Assembly: GCA_035946735.1 (NCBI GenBank)
Contig: DASYYZ010000215.1
Coordinates: 30,422-94,421, forward strand
Direction: 5' to 3'
Origin: Gp13-AA77 sp035946735
Lineage (GTDB): Bacteria > Acidobacteriota > Terriglobia > UBA7540
Length of the DNA stretch: 64,000 nucleotides
Part shown: in pieces, positions 36,397 to 45,797 of the stretch
Numbering within the stretch: the first letter of the stretch is position 1
How the letters are laid out: the number at the start of each line of letters is the position of its first letter
Made by a program: the position numbers and the translations under genes
The notes under the pieces: model-generated
What the model saw: only the letters and a program-made list of their open reading frames with translations
Told to the model about the DNA's origin: nothing
Databases searched by the model: none

Positions 36397-38364
36397 ATGT
36401 GTGGAATCGCGGGGATCGTACAACTCGGAGATGATCGGCCCGCCGACGCTGCGGCCCTGCTGCAAATGTGCAGGACGCTTGTTCATCGCGGGCCGGATGA
36501 CGAGGGATTTTTCATCGACGGCGCGGTCGGTCTCGGCATGCGCCGCCTCAGCATCATCGATCTGAAGACCGGCCACCAACCTATTGCTAACGAGGACGAG
36601 TCGATATGGCTCGTGTACAACGGCGAGATCTACAACCATCTGGCGTTGCGCGAGGAGTTGCTCCACCGGGGCCACGTTTTTCGTACGCAGTGCGACACCG
36701 AGACGATCGTGCACGCCTACGAAGAGTACGGGCGCGATTGCGTCCGCCAGTTGCGGGGCATGTTCGCCTTCGTTCTTTGGGATGCTCGCCATGGTCGCCT
36801 CTTTGCAGCGCGCGACCGCCTCGGCATCAAGCCCTTCTATTACCGGCATACGGAGAGCAGCTTCCTGTTCGGTTCGGAAGTTAAGGCGATTCTAGCCCAT
36901 CCCAGCGTGCGCGCAGAGTTCAATCGAGGCGTCCTGCCCGAATATCTGGCCTTCGGGTATCTTTCCGGACCCGATACGTTCTTTGCCGGCATTCACAAAC
37001 TGTTTCCGGGTCACACCTTGGAACTGGATGATACCGGCGCGCTCAGAATCCAGCCTTACTGGGACCTCGTGCCGTCCGGCGATGAGCCGCCTCGACCCGA
37101 GAGCTACTACGTCCAGGGCTACAGGGACCGGATCGAGCAGGCCGTCCGCAGTCATCTGATGAGTGATGTCCCGCTCGGCGTATTCCTAAGCGGAGGCGTG
37201 GACTCGAGTGCAGTCGCCGCGCTGGCTACGAGCATCCGGCGGACGCCGGTGGAGACTTTCTCGGTAGGCTACGCCGAGGATATTTACAGCGAGCTGCCAT
37301 ATGCCCGGCAAGTGGCGGAGCACCTCAACTCGGTTCATCACGAAATTCGAGTGAGCCGCCAGGATTTCTTCGACGCTCTCCCCCACTTGATCTGGCACGA
37401 GGATGAGCCTATTGTCTGGCCCTCCAGCGTTGCCCTGTACTTCGTGGCCCGGCTGGCGCGTGAGCGCGTTACCGTGGTCCTTACCGGGGAGGGCGCAGAT
37501 GAAACGCTGGCGGGATATACTCGATACGCTTTCACGCTCAAGAATGCGATGCTCGATCGAGCTTACCGAGGCGTGACTCCCCGGCCCTTGCGCAACGCGA
37601 TTCGCCGGCTCATCTCGGAGTCCCCAGCCCTCAGCGCCGCGCTGCGCCGCAAGCTGGAACACACTTTTTTGGCTCGCGATGGCGAGTCTTGGCCCTCGTT
37701 CTACTTTGACAACTTCTTCTCGGCTTTCAGTGCTCGCGAACAGTCGGAGTTCCTGACCGACGATCATGCCGATGAGCTTGGCAAAGCAGCTTACGGGCAC
37801 GTGCTCGATTACTGGGAGCGATCCGCAGGATCGCTGCTGCAGCGCCTGCTCTACACCGACATCAAGACCTATCTCGTCGAACTGCTCATGAAGCAAGACA
37901 GCATGAGCATGGCTGCTTCCATCGAAAGCCGGGTCCCATTTCTCGACCACGAGCTGGTGGAGTTCGCGACCGGTATTCCGGCCGCGCTTCAGGTGAACTG
38001 GCTAAGCGGCAAACGTGTCCTGAAGAAGGCGGTGGAAGATCTGCTGCCGCATTCCATCCTTTACCGGCCCAAGCTCGGGTTCCCGACGCCCTGGAACCAT
38101 TGGATCAGCGGGCCTCAGCTCGATGCCATTCAGAGCCTACTTACCGAGCCTCGATCCACCGGGCGCGGGCTGTTTCGCCAGGACGCCGTACCGAAGCTGT
38201 TTCGAGAGCACCGCGCGCGCCATCGCGATCATGGCGACCGCATCTGGCGGCTGCTGAATCTGGAACTATGGTTTCGGGTTATGCTCGAGGGGGACCCACA
38301 CAACGCCGGATGGAACCCGGTCGCAGCCGGTACGGTCAAACCGTGCGCCGGGGCAACCGGCTGA
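36397..38364 (+). CDS. asnB: AsnB-type glutamine amidotransferase, exopolysaccharide-associated (first copy)
   Basis: 655 residues. MCGIAG gives Cys2, the glutaminase nucleophile (class II), and the ammonia from Gln is used at the synthetase domain with PP-loop FLSGGVDSSAVAAL. The gap between domains is as in asparagine synthetases, but this subgroup is usually linked to exosortase/EPS clusters and amidates sugar acids or other carboxylates. It starts 12 bases after the lyase and probably shares its transcript. The second copy lies 5 kb downstream on the other strand. Confidence 0.85.
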   Translation: MCGIAGIVQLGDDRPADAAALLQMCRTLVHRGPDDEGFFIDGAVGLGMRRLSIIDLKTGHQPIANEDESIWLVYNGEIYNHLALREELLHRGHVFRTQCDTETIVHAYEEYGRDCVRQLRGMFAFVLWDARHGRLFAARDRLGIKPFYYRHTESSFLFGSEVKAILAHPSVRAEFNRGVLPEYLAFGYLSGPDTFFAGIHKLFPGHTLELDDTGALRIQPYWDLVPSGDEPPRPESYYVQGYRDRIEQAVRSHLMSDVPLGVFLSGGVDSSAVAALATSIRRTPVETFSVGYAEDIYSELPYARQVAEHLNSVHHEIRVSRQDFFDALPHLIWHEDEPIVWPSSVALYFVARLARERVTVVLTGEGADETLAGYTRYAFTLKNAMLDRAYRGVTPRPLRNAIRRLISESPALSAALRRKLEHTFLARDGESWPSFYFDNFFSAFSAREQSEFLTDDHADELGKAAYGHVLDYWERSAGSLLQRLLYTDIKTYLVELLMKQDSMSMAASIESRVPFLDHELVEFATGIPAALQVNWLSGKRVLKKAVEDLLPHSILYRPKLGFPTPWNHWISGPQLDAIQSLLTEPRSTGRGLFRQDAVPKLFREHRARHRDHGDRIWRLLNLELWFRVMLEGDPHNAGWNPVAAGTVKPCAGATG

Positions 38365-38420
38365 TAGGTGCCTCACCGGCTTCGATGCCGAGAGTTGCAC
38401 TCCAAGCTAACCTATTGAGC

Positions 38421-38542
38421 ATTGCAAAATACAATGACGACCGCTGCTGTAGCGCCGGTCTGCGACCGGCGTCTTTCGCCGCTCCCTTACAGGGCGGGCT
38501 CCGAGCGGCGCCACAGAGAGTGACGTCACTGTATTTTGCAAT
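38421..38542. mobile_element. MITE-like element with 19-bp terminal inverted repeats
   Basis: The two ends, 38421-38439 and 38524-38542, are 19-base inverted repeats with a single mismatch (ATTGCAAAATACA then A or G then TGACG). Inside are a perfect hairpin CGCCGGTC-TGC-GACCGGCG (38453-38471 approximately) and a longer GCCGCTC...GAGCGGC stem. There is no coding capacity. Copies of ATTGAGC lie at 38414-38420 and 38547-38553, but the right one is four bases off, so a target duplication is not certain. It sits between convergent genes and could also serve as bidirectional terminator. Confidence 0.6.
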
Positions 38543-38562
38543 CTTCATTGAGCTAAAGTGAC

Positions 38563-39174
38563 TCAAAATGCCTCCGCAATGAGCTTGGTGACTTCATAAA
38601 ACCAGGTCTTCGCCCAAAGACGCTTGCGCCACCACCCGCGCGGCTGAAATTCGGGATCGTCTACGCCGTAGACCCACATTTTGACCGGAGGCTGCATACC
38701 TTTCAGTACGGATCGCCAGATGCGGCCGGCCCGGCGAGTGTGATAGTCGGATGTCACAATGATGATCTCGCGCCAGCCACGCTCGTGGATGCATTCGCGC
38801 AATGATTCCGCTTCCTGCTGTGTTGAATCCACCTCGGGTCCAGTCTCGCAGAACACAACCTGATTGCTGATGGCGCCTCCGTAGCGACGCTCGACATAAG
38901 CACGGGCGGCATCGGGCACTGACTCTCCCCAGTACGACTGTTTTGGGACACTTAACAGCGCCTGGCCGGCGATCCCCTCGCGCAGCAGTTGCGCCGCACC
39001 TGCCACTCGGGCGATTTCTCCGAGGACCGAACCTTGCAGGACAATCGCGACGTCGGCGTGAGGCGGGAGGGGATCGCTCGAGACCAGGAGATAACCCCCC
39101 CATCGCAGCAGGCCGAGTGCTCCGAAGGGGAGCAAGAGGGGCAGCCAGAGAATCCAGCGCCGTCTGGGCCTCAC
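38563..39174 (-). CDS. YdcF-like (DUF218) membrane-anchored protein
   Basis: 203 residues starting at GTG 39174, seven bases after GGGAG. A single N-terminal helix (WILWLPLLLPFGALGLL) is followed by the DUF218 fold: HADVAIVLQG, the segment TGPEVDSTQQEAESL and IIIVTSDYHTRRA, which are the family's conserved loops. These proteins are often in envelope polysaccharide loci; their reaction is not known. A longer frame back to 39327 overlaps the dehydrogenase gene and lacks a good start signal. Confidence 0.75.
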   Translation of the reverse strand: MRPRRRWILWLPLLLPFGALGLLRWGGYLLVSSDPLPPHADVAIVLQGSVLGEIARVAGAAQLLREGIAGQALLSVPKQSYWGESVPDAARAYVERRYGGAISNQVVFCETGPEVDSTQQEAESLRECIHERGWREIIIVTSDYHTRRAGRIWRSVLKGMQPPVKMWVYGVDDPEFQPRGWWRKRLWAKTWFYEVTKLIAEAF

Positions 39175-39286
39175 CACCAGGCTCCCTAGAAGAACAGGCC
39201 GCGCACTGCTGGGGCTCGGAATCCGACCAAGTCCACCGGAACGGACCCGACCGCCGTGAAATCCATCGACATGTGAAAAAGGTATT

Positions 39287-40714
39287 TCAGCAGTGCACGA
39301 TCTTATCGCGGTGCCGCCGCAATCCACTCGTCGCGTTGCGGGTGTCGATCACCAACTGCGCGTGACGCGCGATGAACTCGTAGTCGTAACTCGAGTGATC
39401 GGTAACGATCACCACCGCCGCGTAGCTCGCTAACGTTGCCGCCGTCAGCTCGATGCACGACAGTTTCAAGTCATAGCGGCGCATCTTGTGGAGACGGGGA
39501 AAGTACGGATCGTGATAGTCCACTTGCGCGCCGCGCTCCTGCAACAGTTCGATTACACGCAGCGCCGGCGACTCCCGCAAGTCATCGATATCCTTCTTGT
39601 AGGCGATACCGAGAACGAGAACCTTGGAATCCTGAAGGCACTGCCGGCGCCGGTTGAGTGCCTCCGCGGCGGCTTCCACAACGTGCCCCGGCATGGAAGA
39701 GTTGATCTCGCCGGCAAGTTCGATGAATCGGGTCGGAAGCTCGTATTCGCGCGCCTTCCATGTGAGATAAAAAGGATCGATGGGGATGCAGTGTCCGCCC
39801 AGTCCAGGGCCCGGATAGAAAGGCGTGAAGCCGAAGGGCTTGGTCTTGGCAGCCTCGATCACTTCCCACACATCAATGCCCATCCGCAGGCAAAGCAGCT
39901 TCAGTTCGTTAATGAGCGCAATATTCACACAGCGATAAATGTTCTCAAGCAGCTTCGTCATCTCCGCGACGCGCGACGAACTCACCAGCACGGTGCGCTC
40001 AAAGATCGCGCTGTACAACGCCTGCGCAGCGAGAGCGCTGGGACCGTTGACTCCGCCCACGACTTTCGGCACCTGCTGCGTCTGGAACTGCTTGTTTCCG
40101 GGGTCCTCGCGTTCCGGCGAGAAGGCCAGCAAGAAATCACTCTCGAGATCGTCAGAGGATTCGGAGGAAACGGTGGCGGCATCGTAGGGCCTCACGGGGC
40201 ATCGCAGGCCGGAGCGCTCAAGGATCGACAAAACCAGCTCATCGGTGGTACCAGGGTAGGTCGTGCTCTCCAACACCACAAGTTGATTGGGGCGCAGATG
40301 AACGCTGATGGATTCCGCCGTCTGTCTGACGTAAGAAAGGTCGGGTTCCCGATATTCGTTGAGCGGCGTAGGAACGCACATGATGATGGCATCCAACGAT
40401 ACGATCTCAGCGAATTCCGTGGTGGCGGAAAGATGCTTTTGTTCGATCTGTTCGCGGATGGCGGCCGCGGGAATGTGATGAATGTAGCTCTGGCCGCGGC
40501 GAAGGGAATCGACCTTGGCCCGGTCGATGTCAAGGCCCACCGTGGCCAGACCGCGCCGCGAGAAGAGCAACGCTAAAGGGAGCCCGACATAACCGAGCCC
40601 GATCACTCCAATTCTGGCGGTCTTATCATCAAGCCGTTGTTTGAACCGAGCCACGGCCTCCCTAGCGCTCAGTATTTCCTTCTCCACAACTACAAGCACC
40701 TCCGATTCCGACAT
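39287..40714 (-). CDS. Nucleotide-sugar 6-dehydrogenase (UDP-Glc/UDP-GlcNAc type)
   Basis: 475 residues from ATG 40714, behind CAGGAG. The Rossmann motif is GVIGLGYVGLPLALLF, the dimer helix has ENIYRCVNIALINELKLLC, and the catalytic Cys is in GGHCIPIDPFYL. The family oxidises UDP-glucose or UDP-HexNAc to the uronic acid with two NAD+. The length and the EST(TYPGTT) segment are more like the UDP-N-acetylhexosamine (WecC/WbpA) branch, but this is not decisive. Its product would supply the uronic acid for the polymer. Confidence 0.9.
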   Translation of the reverse strand: MSESEVLVVVEKEILSAREAVARFKQRLDDKTARIGVIGLGYVGLPLALLFSRRGLATVGLDIDRAKVDSLRRGQSYIHHIPAAAIREQIEQKHLSATTEFAEIVSLDAIIMCVPTPLNEYREPDLSYVRQTAESISVHLRPNQLVVLESTTYPGTTDELVLSILERSGLRCPVRPYDAATVSSESSDDLESDFLLAFSPEREDPGNKQFQTQQVPKVVGGVNGPSALAAQALYSAIFERTVLVSSSRVAEMTKLLENIYRCVNIALINELKLLCLRMGIDVWEVIEAAKTKPFGFTPFYPGPGLGGHCIPIDPFYLTWKAREYELPTRFIELAGEINSSMPGHVVEAAAEALNRRRQCLQDSKVLVLGIAYKKDIDDLRESPALRVIELLQERGAQVDYHDPYFPRLHKMRRYDLKLSCIELTAATLASYAAVVIVTDHSSYDYEFIARHAQLVIDTRNATSGLRRHRDKIVHC

Positions 40715-40784
40715 CTTCTCCTGTCCTTTGTGGCCCCGCGATGGGACACTATGATCCGCAGACGCCGGGCAGCGGGACTCGGAT

Positions 40785-43163
40785 TCATAACCGCCGCGAG
40801 CCGGCGATGCTCTCCTGGCGATCGTTGCTGACTGTGCCTGCCGCAGGCCCTGAAATCTCATTGTCGACCAGCGGGCGGCCGTCATGCACCTGCACCTTGG
40901 CGGGGACGAGCGACCGATAAACTTCCACCCACTGCTCGCGGACCGACCCCCACTGGTAGCGCTTCGATTGGCGGTGGGCGTTGATCGCGAGGCGCAATGC
41001 GAGCTCCGGGTCACTCAGCAGCCGTGTCACGTTTGCGGCCAGGGCGCGCCAGTCTCCCGGATCCGAGAGCAGGCCGGTACAATCGTGCTCGACCATAAAG
41101 CGGATGCCTTCGGGAGCGGTGCTGACCACCGGCGTTCCGCAGGCAAAGGCTTCCAGAATCGAAATCGGCATATTGTCCAGCCACGATGCGTTGATAAAAA
41201 TGTCAGCCTCGTCGTATACGTGGCCAATCTCCTGCCGGGACAGGACTCCGGCGAATTTGACGCCCTCAAGACCGAGCTCACGAACCAGACGTCGAATCTC
41301 TTCTTCCGAGGGCCCCTTCCCGGCGAGGCAAAGAGTAGCGTCAGGGGAGGCCCGCTTGACCTCCGCAAAGGCTCGTACCACAACGTCCACGGCGTAGTAC
41401 GGGTGAAATCCTCGAGTGCACACGAGGCGCGGGCGAAGGGGCTCGCGCAGCCTGAAGGGAAACTGGTCAAGGTCCACAATGTTAGGTACAACCCGGGTTT
41501 CGAGATTGAACTCCCGAAACACGTTGACTAGGTACTCGGAAGGGACCAGCACCTGATCGGCGCGGCGGAGGATTGGAAGGGCCGTTCGAAAACGCCGCAA
41601 ATGATCCCGGGCCTCGCCGCTATGGTAGTTGATCAGAGTCTTCCGGCCGCGCAGGCGGGCCACCACCAAGGCCGGCGCGGGCGCCACCAGAAATGACCAA
41701 TAGGAGGCGGAAAAAATATGGACAATGTCGCAATCGCGCAGCCCCCGCCACAGGGCCGTCAGGTAAATGGGTTCGCGCACGAGAGTGCGAAGAAAAGGGA
41801 TACGTTCCATCCACCGCAGGCCTCGCGGCAAGGGCGGATCGACGTAGATCGGCCAGGCCTCCACTGCCGTATCCTGCTGCCAGCATCGGACCATCAGGTC
41901 GGCCTGAACAGACTGTCCCCCCACGTACCGCAGCGACGGAGCCACGATGGCTACCTTGAGGCGTTGCTCGTCCGCTCGAGCGGCCGGCGTCGGCCGCGGC
42001 CTGGGCCGCCAGCCTTTCAGTTCGAGCAGATCCCGGTACAAATCCTCATGGCGCTGGCACATGTAATCGAGGGTGAAGTTGTCGAGCGCGAAACGACGAG
42101 CGTTCTGGCCTAAGCGCTGGCGCAGCGCGTGGTCGGAAAGGAGATCGCCGAGCGCGGCAGCCAGCGCTTCATCATCGTTCGGAGCTACCAGGAGCCCTGT
42201 GCCATCGACCACGAGCTCGGGAGTTCCGCCGGCCCGCGCCGCCACCACTGGGACGCCGGCGGCCATGGACTCAAGGATGGCGTTCGACATGCCCTCCGAA
42301 ACCGAAGGCAGCGCGGTGACATCCATGGAAGCAAGCAGGGACGGAATATCGCGACGTTCGCCGAGAAAACGGACCTGACCGCTTAGCCCGAGGTTCGCAG
42401 CGTTGCGCTCCAGTTCCGCCCGCAAGGGGCCGTCGCCCACCAGCACGAACTCCAGATTCTGAATCCGGTTGCTCAACATCGCGGCCGCGCGCAGCAACCC
42501 GGCGTGGTTCTTGGAGCGGGACCGCATGCCTGCGATCATGCCCACTCTGAGCACGCCGGGGCAGCGCGGCAAGGCGGCTGTCGCTGCCGTAAAGGCTTCG
42601 GGCGGCAGACCGTTTCCAATCACGGCCAGCTTGCGCTCCGAAATACCGCGCTCGATGAGGCGCTCGGCCGCTGCGCGCGAGTTGCAAACGATCGAGTCGC
42701 ACCACCGGAACGCCAGGGCTTGCACCCGTGCCTGAGCCGGAGTGAGAAGATCACCGAGCTGACGCTGGCTCCCGATCACCACAGAAACTCCCGCGAATCT
42801 CGCGGCCGGGATCAGGGTCAAATTGGTATAAAAATCGAAAGCGTGGGCGATGGCGATGCCGTGGCGGCGCAAATGTCGCGCCAGCCGACAGCGGGTCACT
42901 AAAGATCGAAACCCATACAGGCTGCCACCGAGCCGAAACTGAGGAATCTCACCCAGGCCCTCGCCCAGTTCACCGGATCGCCGGATGCAACCGAGGTGTA
43001 ACCGCAAGGCGGTGCGATCGAGCACACGGGCCAGCGCGGCAAACTGACGCTCGCTGCCTCCCACCTCGAGACTGTCGGTCATCAGGAAGAGGCCAGGCGC
43101 GGCCTTCCGTCCTGTCTCAGATCCCGAACTAGGGTCTACGGGAGCTGGTCCGGCCCGCATCAT
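40785..43163 (-). CDS. Fused double GT4 glycosyltransferase
   Basis: 792 residues made of two GT-B glycosyltransferases in tandem. The first (residues about 25-390) has MTDSLEVGGSERQFAALA at the acceptor end and VSEGMSNAILESMAAGVPVV with GGTPELV at the sugar-nucleotide site. A short Pro/Arg linker (RPRPRPTPAARADE) joins the second (about 405-790), with LRYVGGQSVQADLM and WLDNMPISILEAFACGTPVVS. Both have the E-x7-E motif of GT4. Its ATG overlaps the stop of asnB (ATGA), so translation is coupled. It may add two sugars to the repeat unit. Confidence 0.85.
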   Translation of the reverse strand: MMRAGPAPVDPSSGSETGRKAAPGLFLMTDSLEVGGSERQFAALARVLDRTALRLHLGCIRRSGELGEGLGEIPQFRLGGSLYGFRSLVTRCRLARHLRRHGIAIAHAFDFYTNLTLIPAARFAGVSVVIGSQRQLGDLLTPAQARVQALAFRWCDSIVCNSRAAAERLIERGISERKLAVIGNGLPPEAFTAATAALPRCPGVLRVGMIAGMRSRSKNHAGLLRAAAMLSNRIQNLEFVLVGDGPLRAELERNAANLGLSGQVRFLGERRDIPSLLASMDVTALPSVSEGMSNAILESMAAGVPVVAARAGGTPELVVDGTGLLVAPNDDEALAAALGDLLSDHALRQRLGQNARRFALDNFTLDYMCQRHEDLYRDLLELKGWRPRPRPTPAARADEQRLKVAIVAPSLRYVGGQSVQADLMVRCWQQDTAVEAWPIYVDPPLPRGLRWMERIPFLRTLVREPIYLTALWRGLRDCDIVHIFSASYWSFLVAPAPALVVARLRGRKTLINYHSGEARDHLRRFRTALPILRRADQVLVPSEYLVNVFREFNLETRVVPNIVDLDQFPFRLREPLRPRLVCTRGFHPYYAVDVVVRAFAEVKRASPDATLCLAGKGPSEEEIRRLVRELGLEGVKFAGVLSRQEIGHVYDEADIFINASWLDNMPISILEAFACGTPVVSTAPEGIRFMVEHDCTGLLSDPGDWRALAANVTRLLSDPELALRLAINAHRQSKRYQWGSVREQWVEVYRSLVPAKVQVHDGRPLVDNEISGPAAGTVSNDRQESIAGSRRL

Positions 43164-45124
43164 CCGACCTCCTGCGGCAAAAGAGCAGCTCCAGACGCGG
43201 TTCCGATATCCGACGAGGTCGCCCCCGAGAGACGGTGGCTAGCCGACTCGAGAAAGCTCCGGTGCCACAGTTCGAGCATTAACAGCCGCCAGATGCGGCT
43301 CGATTGATCGCGGCGGCCGGAGAAATGCTCGTCCAAGAGATGGCGTACACCCTCAGGAATAAAGTACCCGCGCTCGAGGCTTCGCGGTTCGAGTAGAACC
43401 GTCATCACCAGATCTTTTAATTCGTTTCGCAGCCAGTGCGGCAAGGGCAGAGCGAAACCCTGCTTGGGCCGGTTAAGGACCTCGTTGGGAACGCCGACTC
43501 TCTCTGCCAGCTTCCTCAAGATGTACTTCTGCTGGCCGCCGGGCATCTTCCATTTCGACCCGAGTCCCGTCACCCACTCCACAAACAGATGATCCAGGAT
43601 CGGAACGCGCACCTCGAGGGATGTCGCCATGCTCATGCGATCGACTTTGGTGAGAATGTCGCCGGCGAGGTAAGTCTTGGTGTCGACGTACAGCATCTGG
43701 CTCACGGGATCGCCGGCCGGAGATCGACCGAAGTAGTCGCGGAGGATGTCCCGGGGGTCGGGGCCACCCCGCAGACGCTCCCGAAAATCGTCAGAAAGCA
43801 GCGGAGTATCCCTTTCGTACGAGGGCAGGAATGAGACGCCGTCCACGTAGCGCTCGCGCCAAGACAGCGAAACATTGTAGGAAAACTTGCGTCCGTGCAG
43901 CCCGCGAGGTAGCCGGGGGTGCAGCCGCTCGCGGTAGAGACGGCGCGCCCACTCCGGCACGTGCTCGAAGATACGGCGCTGGTAGTGAATCCGATAGCGG
44001 TCGTAGCCGGCGAAAAGCTCGTCTCCGCCATCGCCCGAAAGGGCCACGGTGACATGCTGCCGGGCAAGGCAGGAAACATAATAGGTCGGCAGCATGGAAG
44101 AGTCCCCAAAAGGCTCCTCGAGAGAACGCGCCAGAGTCTCCACGGTCTCCACCACGTTAGGCTCCAGAATCAGTTCGTGATGGTCGGTGCCGAAGCGCTC
44201 CGCCACGAGCCTCGCGTAATGGGCCTCGTTGAAGTCGTCATGCTTGAAGCCGATCGAGAACGTCTTGACTGGCGCCGAACTCTCCCGCGCCATCAACGCC
44301 ACCACCGTCGAAGAATCCGTCCCGCCACTGAGCATGGCGCCGAGCGGAACATCCGCAATCAAGCGGATGCGCACAGCCTCGGCCAGACGCCGCTCGATCT
44401 CATTGAGGCACTCCTCTTCGCTCTGAGGCGCATGAGTCCCGGCTTCCGGCAGGTCCCAGTACTGCCGAAGACTTGCTTTGCCTCGCTCGAATTCGAGCAG
44501 ATGACCGGGCGGCAGCTTGCGGATGGCTGCGAAGGCAGTCGAGGGATCGGGGATGTAACCGAAGTAGAGATACTGCAGCAGGCTTTGCGGATCAATCACC
44601 GCGAGATCGGGCCGGGCGGCCAAAATCGCCTTGATTTCCGATCCAAACAGGAGGGAGCCCTGAACCAGCGCGTAATGGAGAGGCTTGATGCCCAGCCTGT
44701 CACGCGCCAGCAACAGCGAGGGGCGCTTCTCGTCATAGAGAGCCAAGGCGAACATGCCCCGAAGTTTGTGAACGCAATCCGCTCCGAAATCCTCGTAGAG
44801 GTGAACGATTACCTCGGTGTCGCTGTGGGTGGAGAAGCGGTGACCGCGGCCCTCAAGCTCCGGGCGAAGGTCCCGGAAGTTGTAGATCTCACCGTTGTAG
44901 ACAACTGCGACTGTTCGATCCTCGTTGAAGATAGGCTGATGGCCGCCGGCCACGTCGATTATGCTCAGCCGGCGCATGCCGAGACCGAAGCCGCCCGCCA
45001 CGAAAATGCCCTCGTCGTCCGGCCCGCGGTGGACGAGGGTTTGGCACATGTTGTGAATCAAGGCCGGGTCCACTCGTTGCGATCCGTCCAGCCCGGAGCT
45101 GGCGATACCGGCGATTCCGCACAT
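43160..45124 (-). CDS. asnB: AsnB-type glutamine amidotransferase, exopolysaccharide-associated (second copy)
   Basis: 654 residues from ATG 45124. MCGIAG provides the Cys2 nucleophile; GMRRLSIID and NGEIYNFRDL are the glutaminase domain; the PP-loop reads MLSGGTDSSTVVALM. It is the first gene of the minus-strand set, followed with overlap by the double glycosyltransferase. It is paralogous to the plus-strand copy and closely similar in length. The presence of two in one locus suggests two different carboxyl substrates or redundant activity. Confidence 0.88.
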   Translation of the reverse strand: MCGIAGIASSGLDGSQRVDPALIHNMCQTLVHRGPDDEGIFVAGGFGLGMRRLSIIDVAGGHQPIFNEDRTVAVVYNGEIYNFRDLRPELEGRGHRFSTHSDTEVIVHLYEDFGADCVHKLRGMFALALYDEKRPSLLLARDRLGIKPLHYALVQGSLLFGSEIKAILAARPDLAVIDPQSLLQYLYFGYIPDPSTAFAAIRKLPPGHLLEFERGKASLRQYWDLPEAGTHAPQSEEECLNEIERRLAEAVRIRLIADVPLGAMLSGGTDSSTVVALMARESSAPVKTFSIGFKHDDFNEAHYARLVAERFGTDHHELILEPNVVETVETLARSLEEPFGDSSMLPTYYVSCLARQHVTVALSGDGGDELFAGYDRYRIHYQRRIFEHVPEWARRLYRERLHPRLPRGLHGRKFSYNVSLSWRERYVDGVSFLPSYERDTPLLSDDFRERLRGGPDPRDILRDYFGRSPAGDPVSQMLYVDTKTYLAGDILTKVDRMSMATSLEVRVPILDHLFVEWVTGLGSKWKMPGGQQKYILRKLAERVGVPNEVLNRPKQGFALPLPHWLRNELKDLVMTVLLEPRSLERGYFIPEGVRHLLDEHFSGRRDQSSRIWRLLMLELWHRSFLESASHRLSGATSSDIGTASGAALLPQEVG

Positions 45125-45797
45125 GCACGATCCTTACACACAAGAATCGGCACTCGACCTTCGAATGCCGAGACCCGAACATCGTTGAGAGTTGCTCAGC
45201 GCAACTGTAGTCCTTCGTAACTTTCCGATATCGGTTCGTGGATCAACTCCGGCGCACGCGCCGATTCCGGAGATGAACTGCGGGTGCGCCGCTCAAAAAG
45301 TCACAAGCGAAACCAGGAGATCCCGTACCTCCTCAAATTGCCGGCGGGAGTTCGGCCGACGCTTCGAAACGACGTACCTTCCAGTCTACACTCTTCAAGG
45401 TAGCCTGGCAGCCTGCGTCGTCGCCTCCTGGTCAAGGGTGAAGATCGCGGGCTCTGTACTGTATCTGATCGGATATCCGCGACCGCCCCCCGGACGGTTC
45501 AGATACAGGCGAACCGAGTGCCGGATTGGTTCCAGTCTCAAGATGCCCGTCTTGCTTGTGCCTCATTTTCCCTCTGACTCAGTTAGTTCCAGAGTCAACG
45601 GCGGCGGGCAATGCCTTTGTCCCCTGGATTGGCAGTGCGGCTGCAGATAGGGGAGCGACCCGAAGGCAAGGCCCTTAAAAGGCCCAAGCTTTCGAGTCCG
45701 AGTGTCGGGTGTTTTGGTCCGCATCTGGTTCGCACCGTTCGGGAGACTCGTAGCTCGGCTGGTGTCGGCCGGGGGAACGAAGGTAAAAGGAGGCAAC
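45125..45797 (+). other. Gene-free leader region with a stem-loop upstream of a small secreted-protein gene
   Basis: 673 bases with no convincing gene between the divergent asnB and the small secreted protein. It contains an inverted repeat, CTGTATCTGA (45459-45468) with TCAGATACAG (45499-45508), 30 bases apart. The last 200 bases before the start are rich in short G- and C-blocks (AAGGCCCTTAAAAGGCCCAA) and may fold, perhaps as a regulatory leader. No named riboswitch was recognised, and the promoter was not located with confidence. Confidence 0.5.

Noticed and set aside
38336..38566. Short minus-strand frame across the MITE-like element
   Set aside because: It is produced by the hairpin-rich element itself and has no start signal or domain.
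43919..45220. 433-residue plus-strand frame over asnB
   Set aside because: Shadow of the minus-strand AsnB, which has all its motifs; no ribosome site or family.
45192..45650. 152-residue plus-strand frame upstream of the small secreted protein
   Set aside because: No ribosome site, Cys/Arg/Ser-rich composition and no family; considered noncoding leader.
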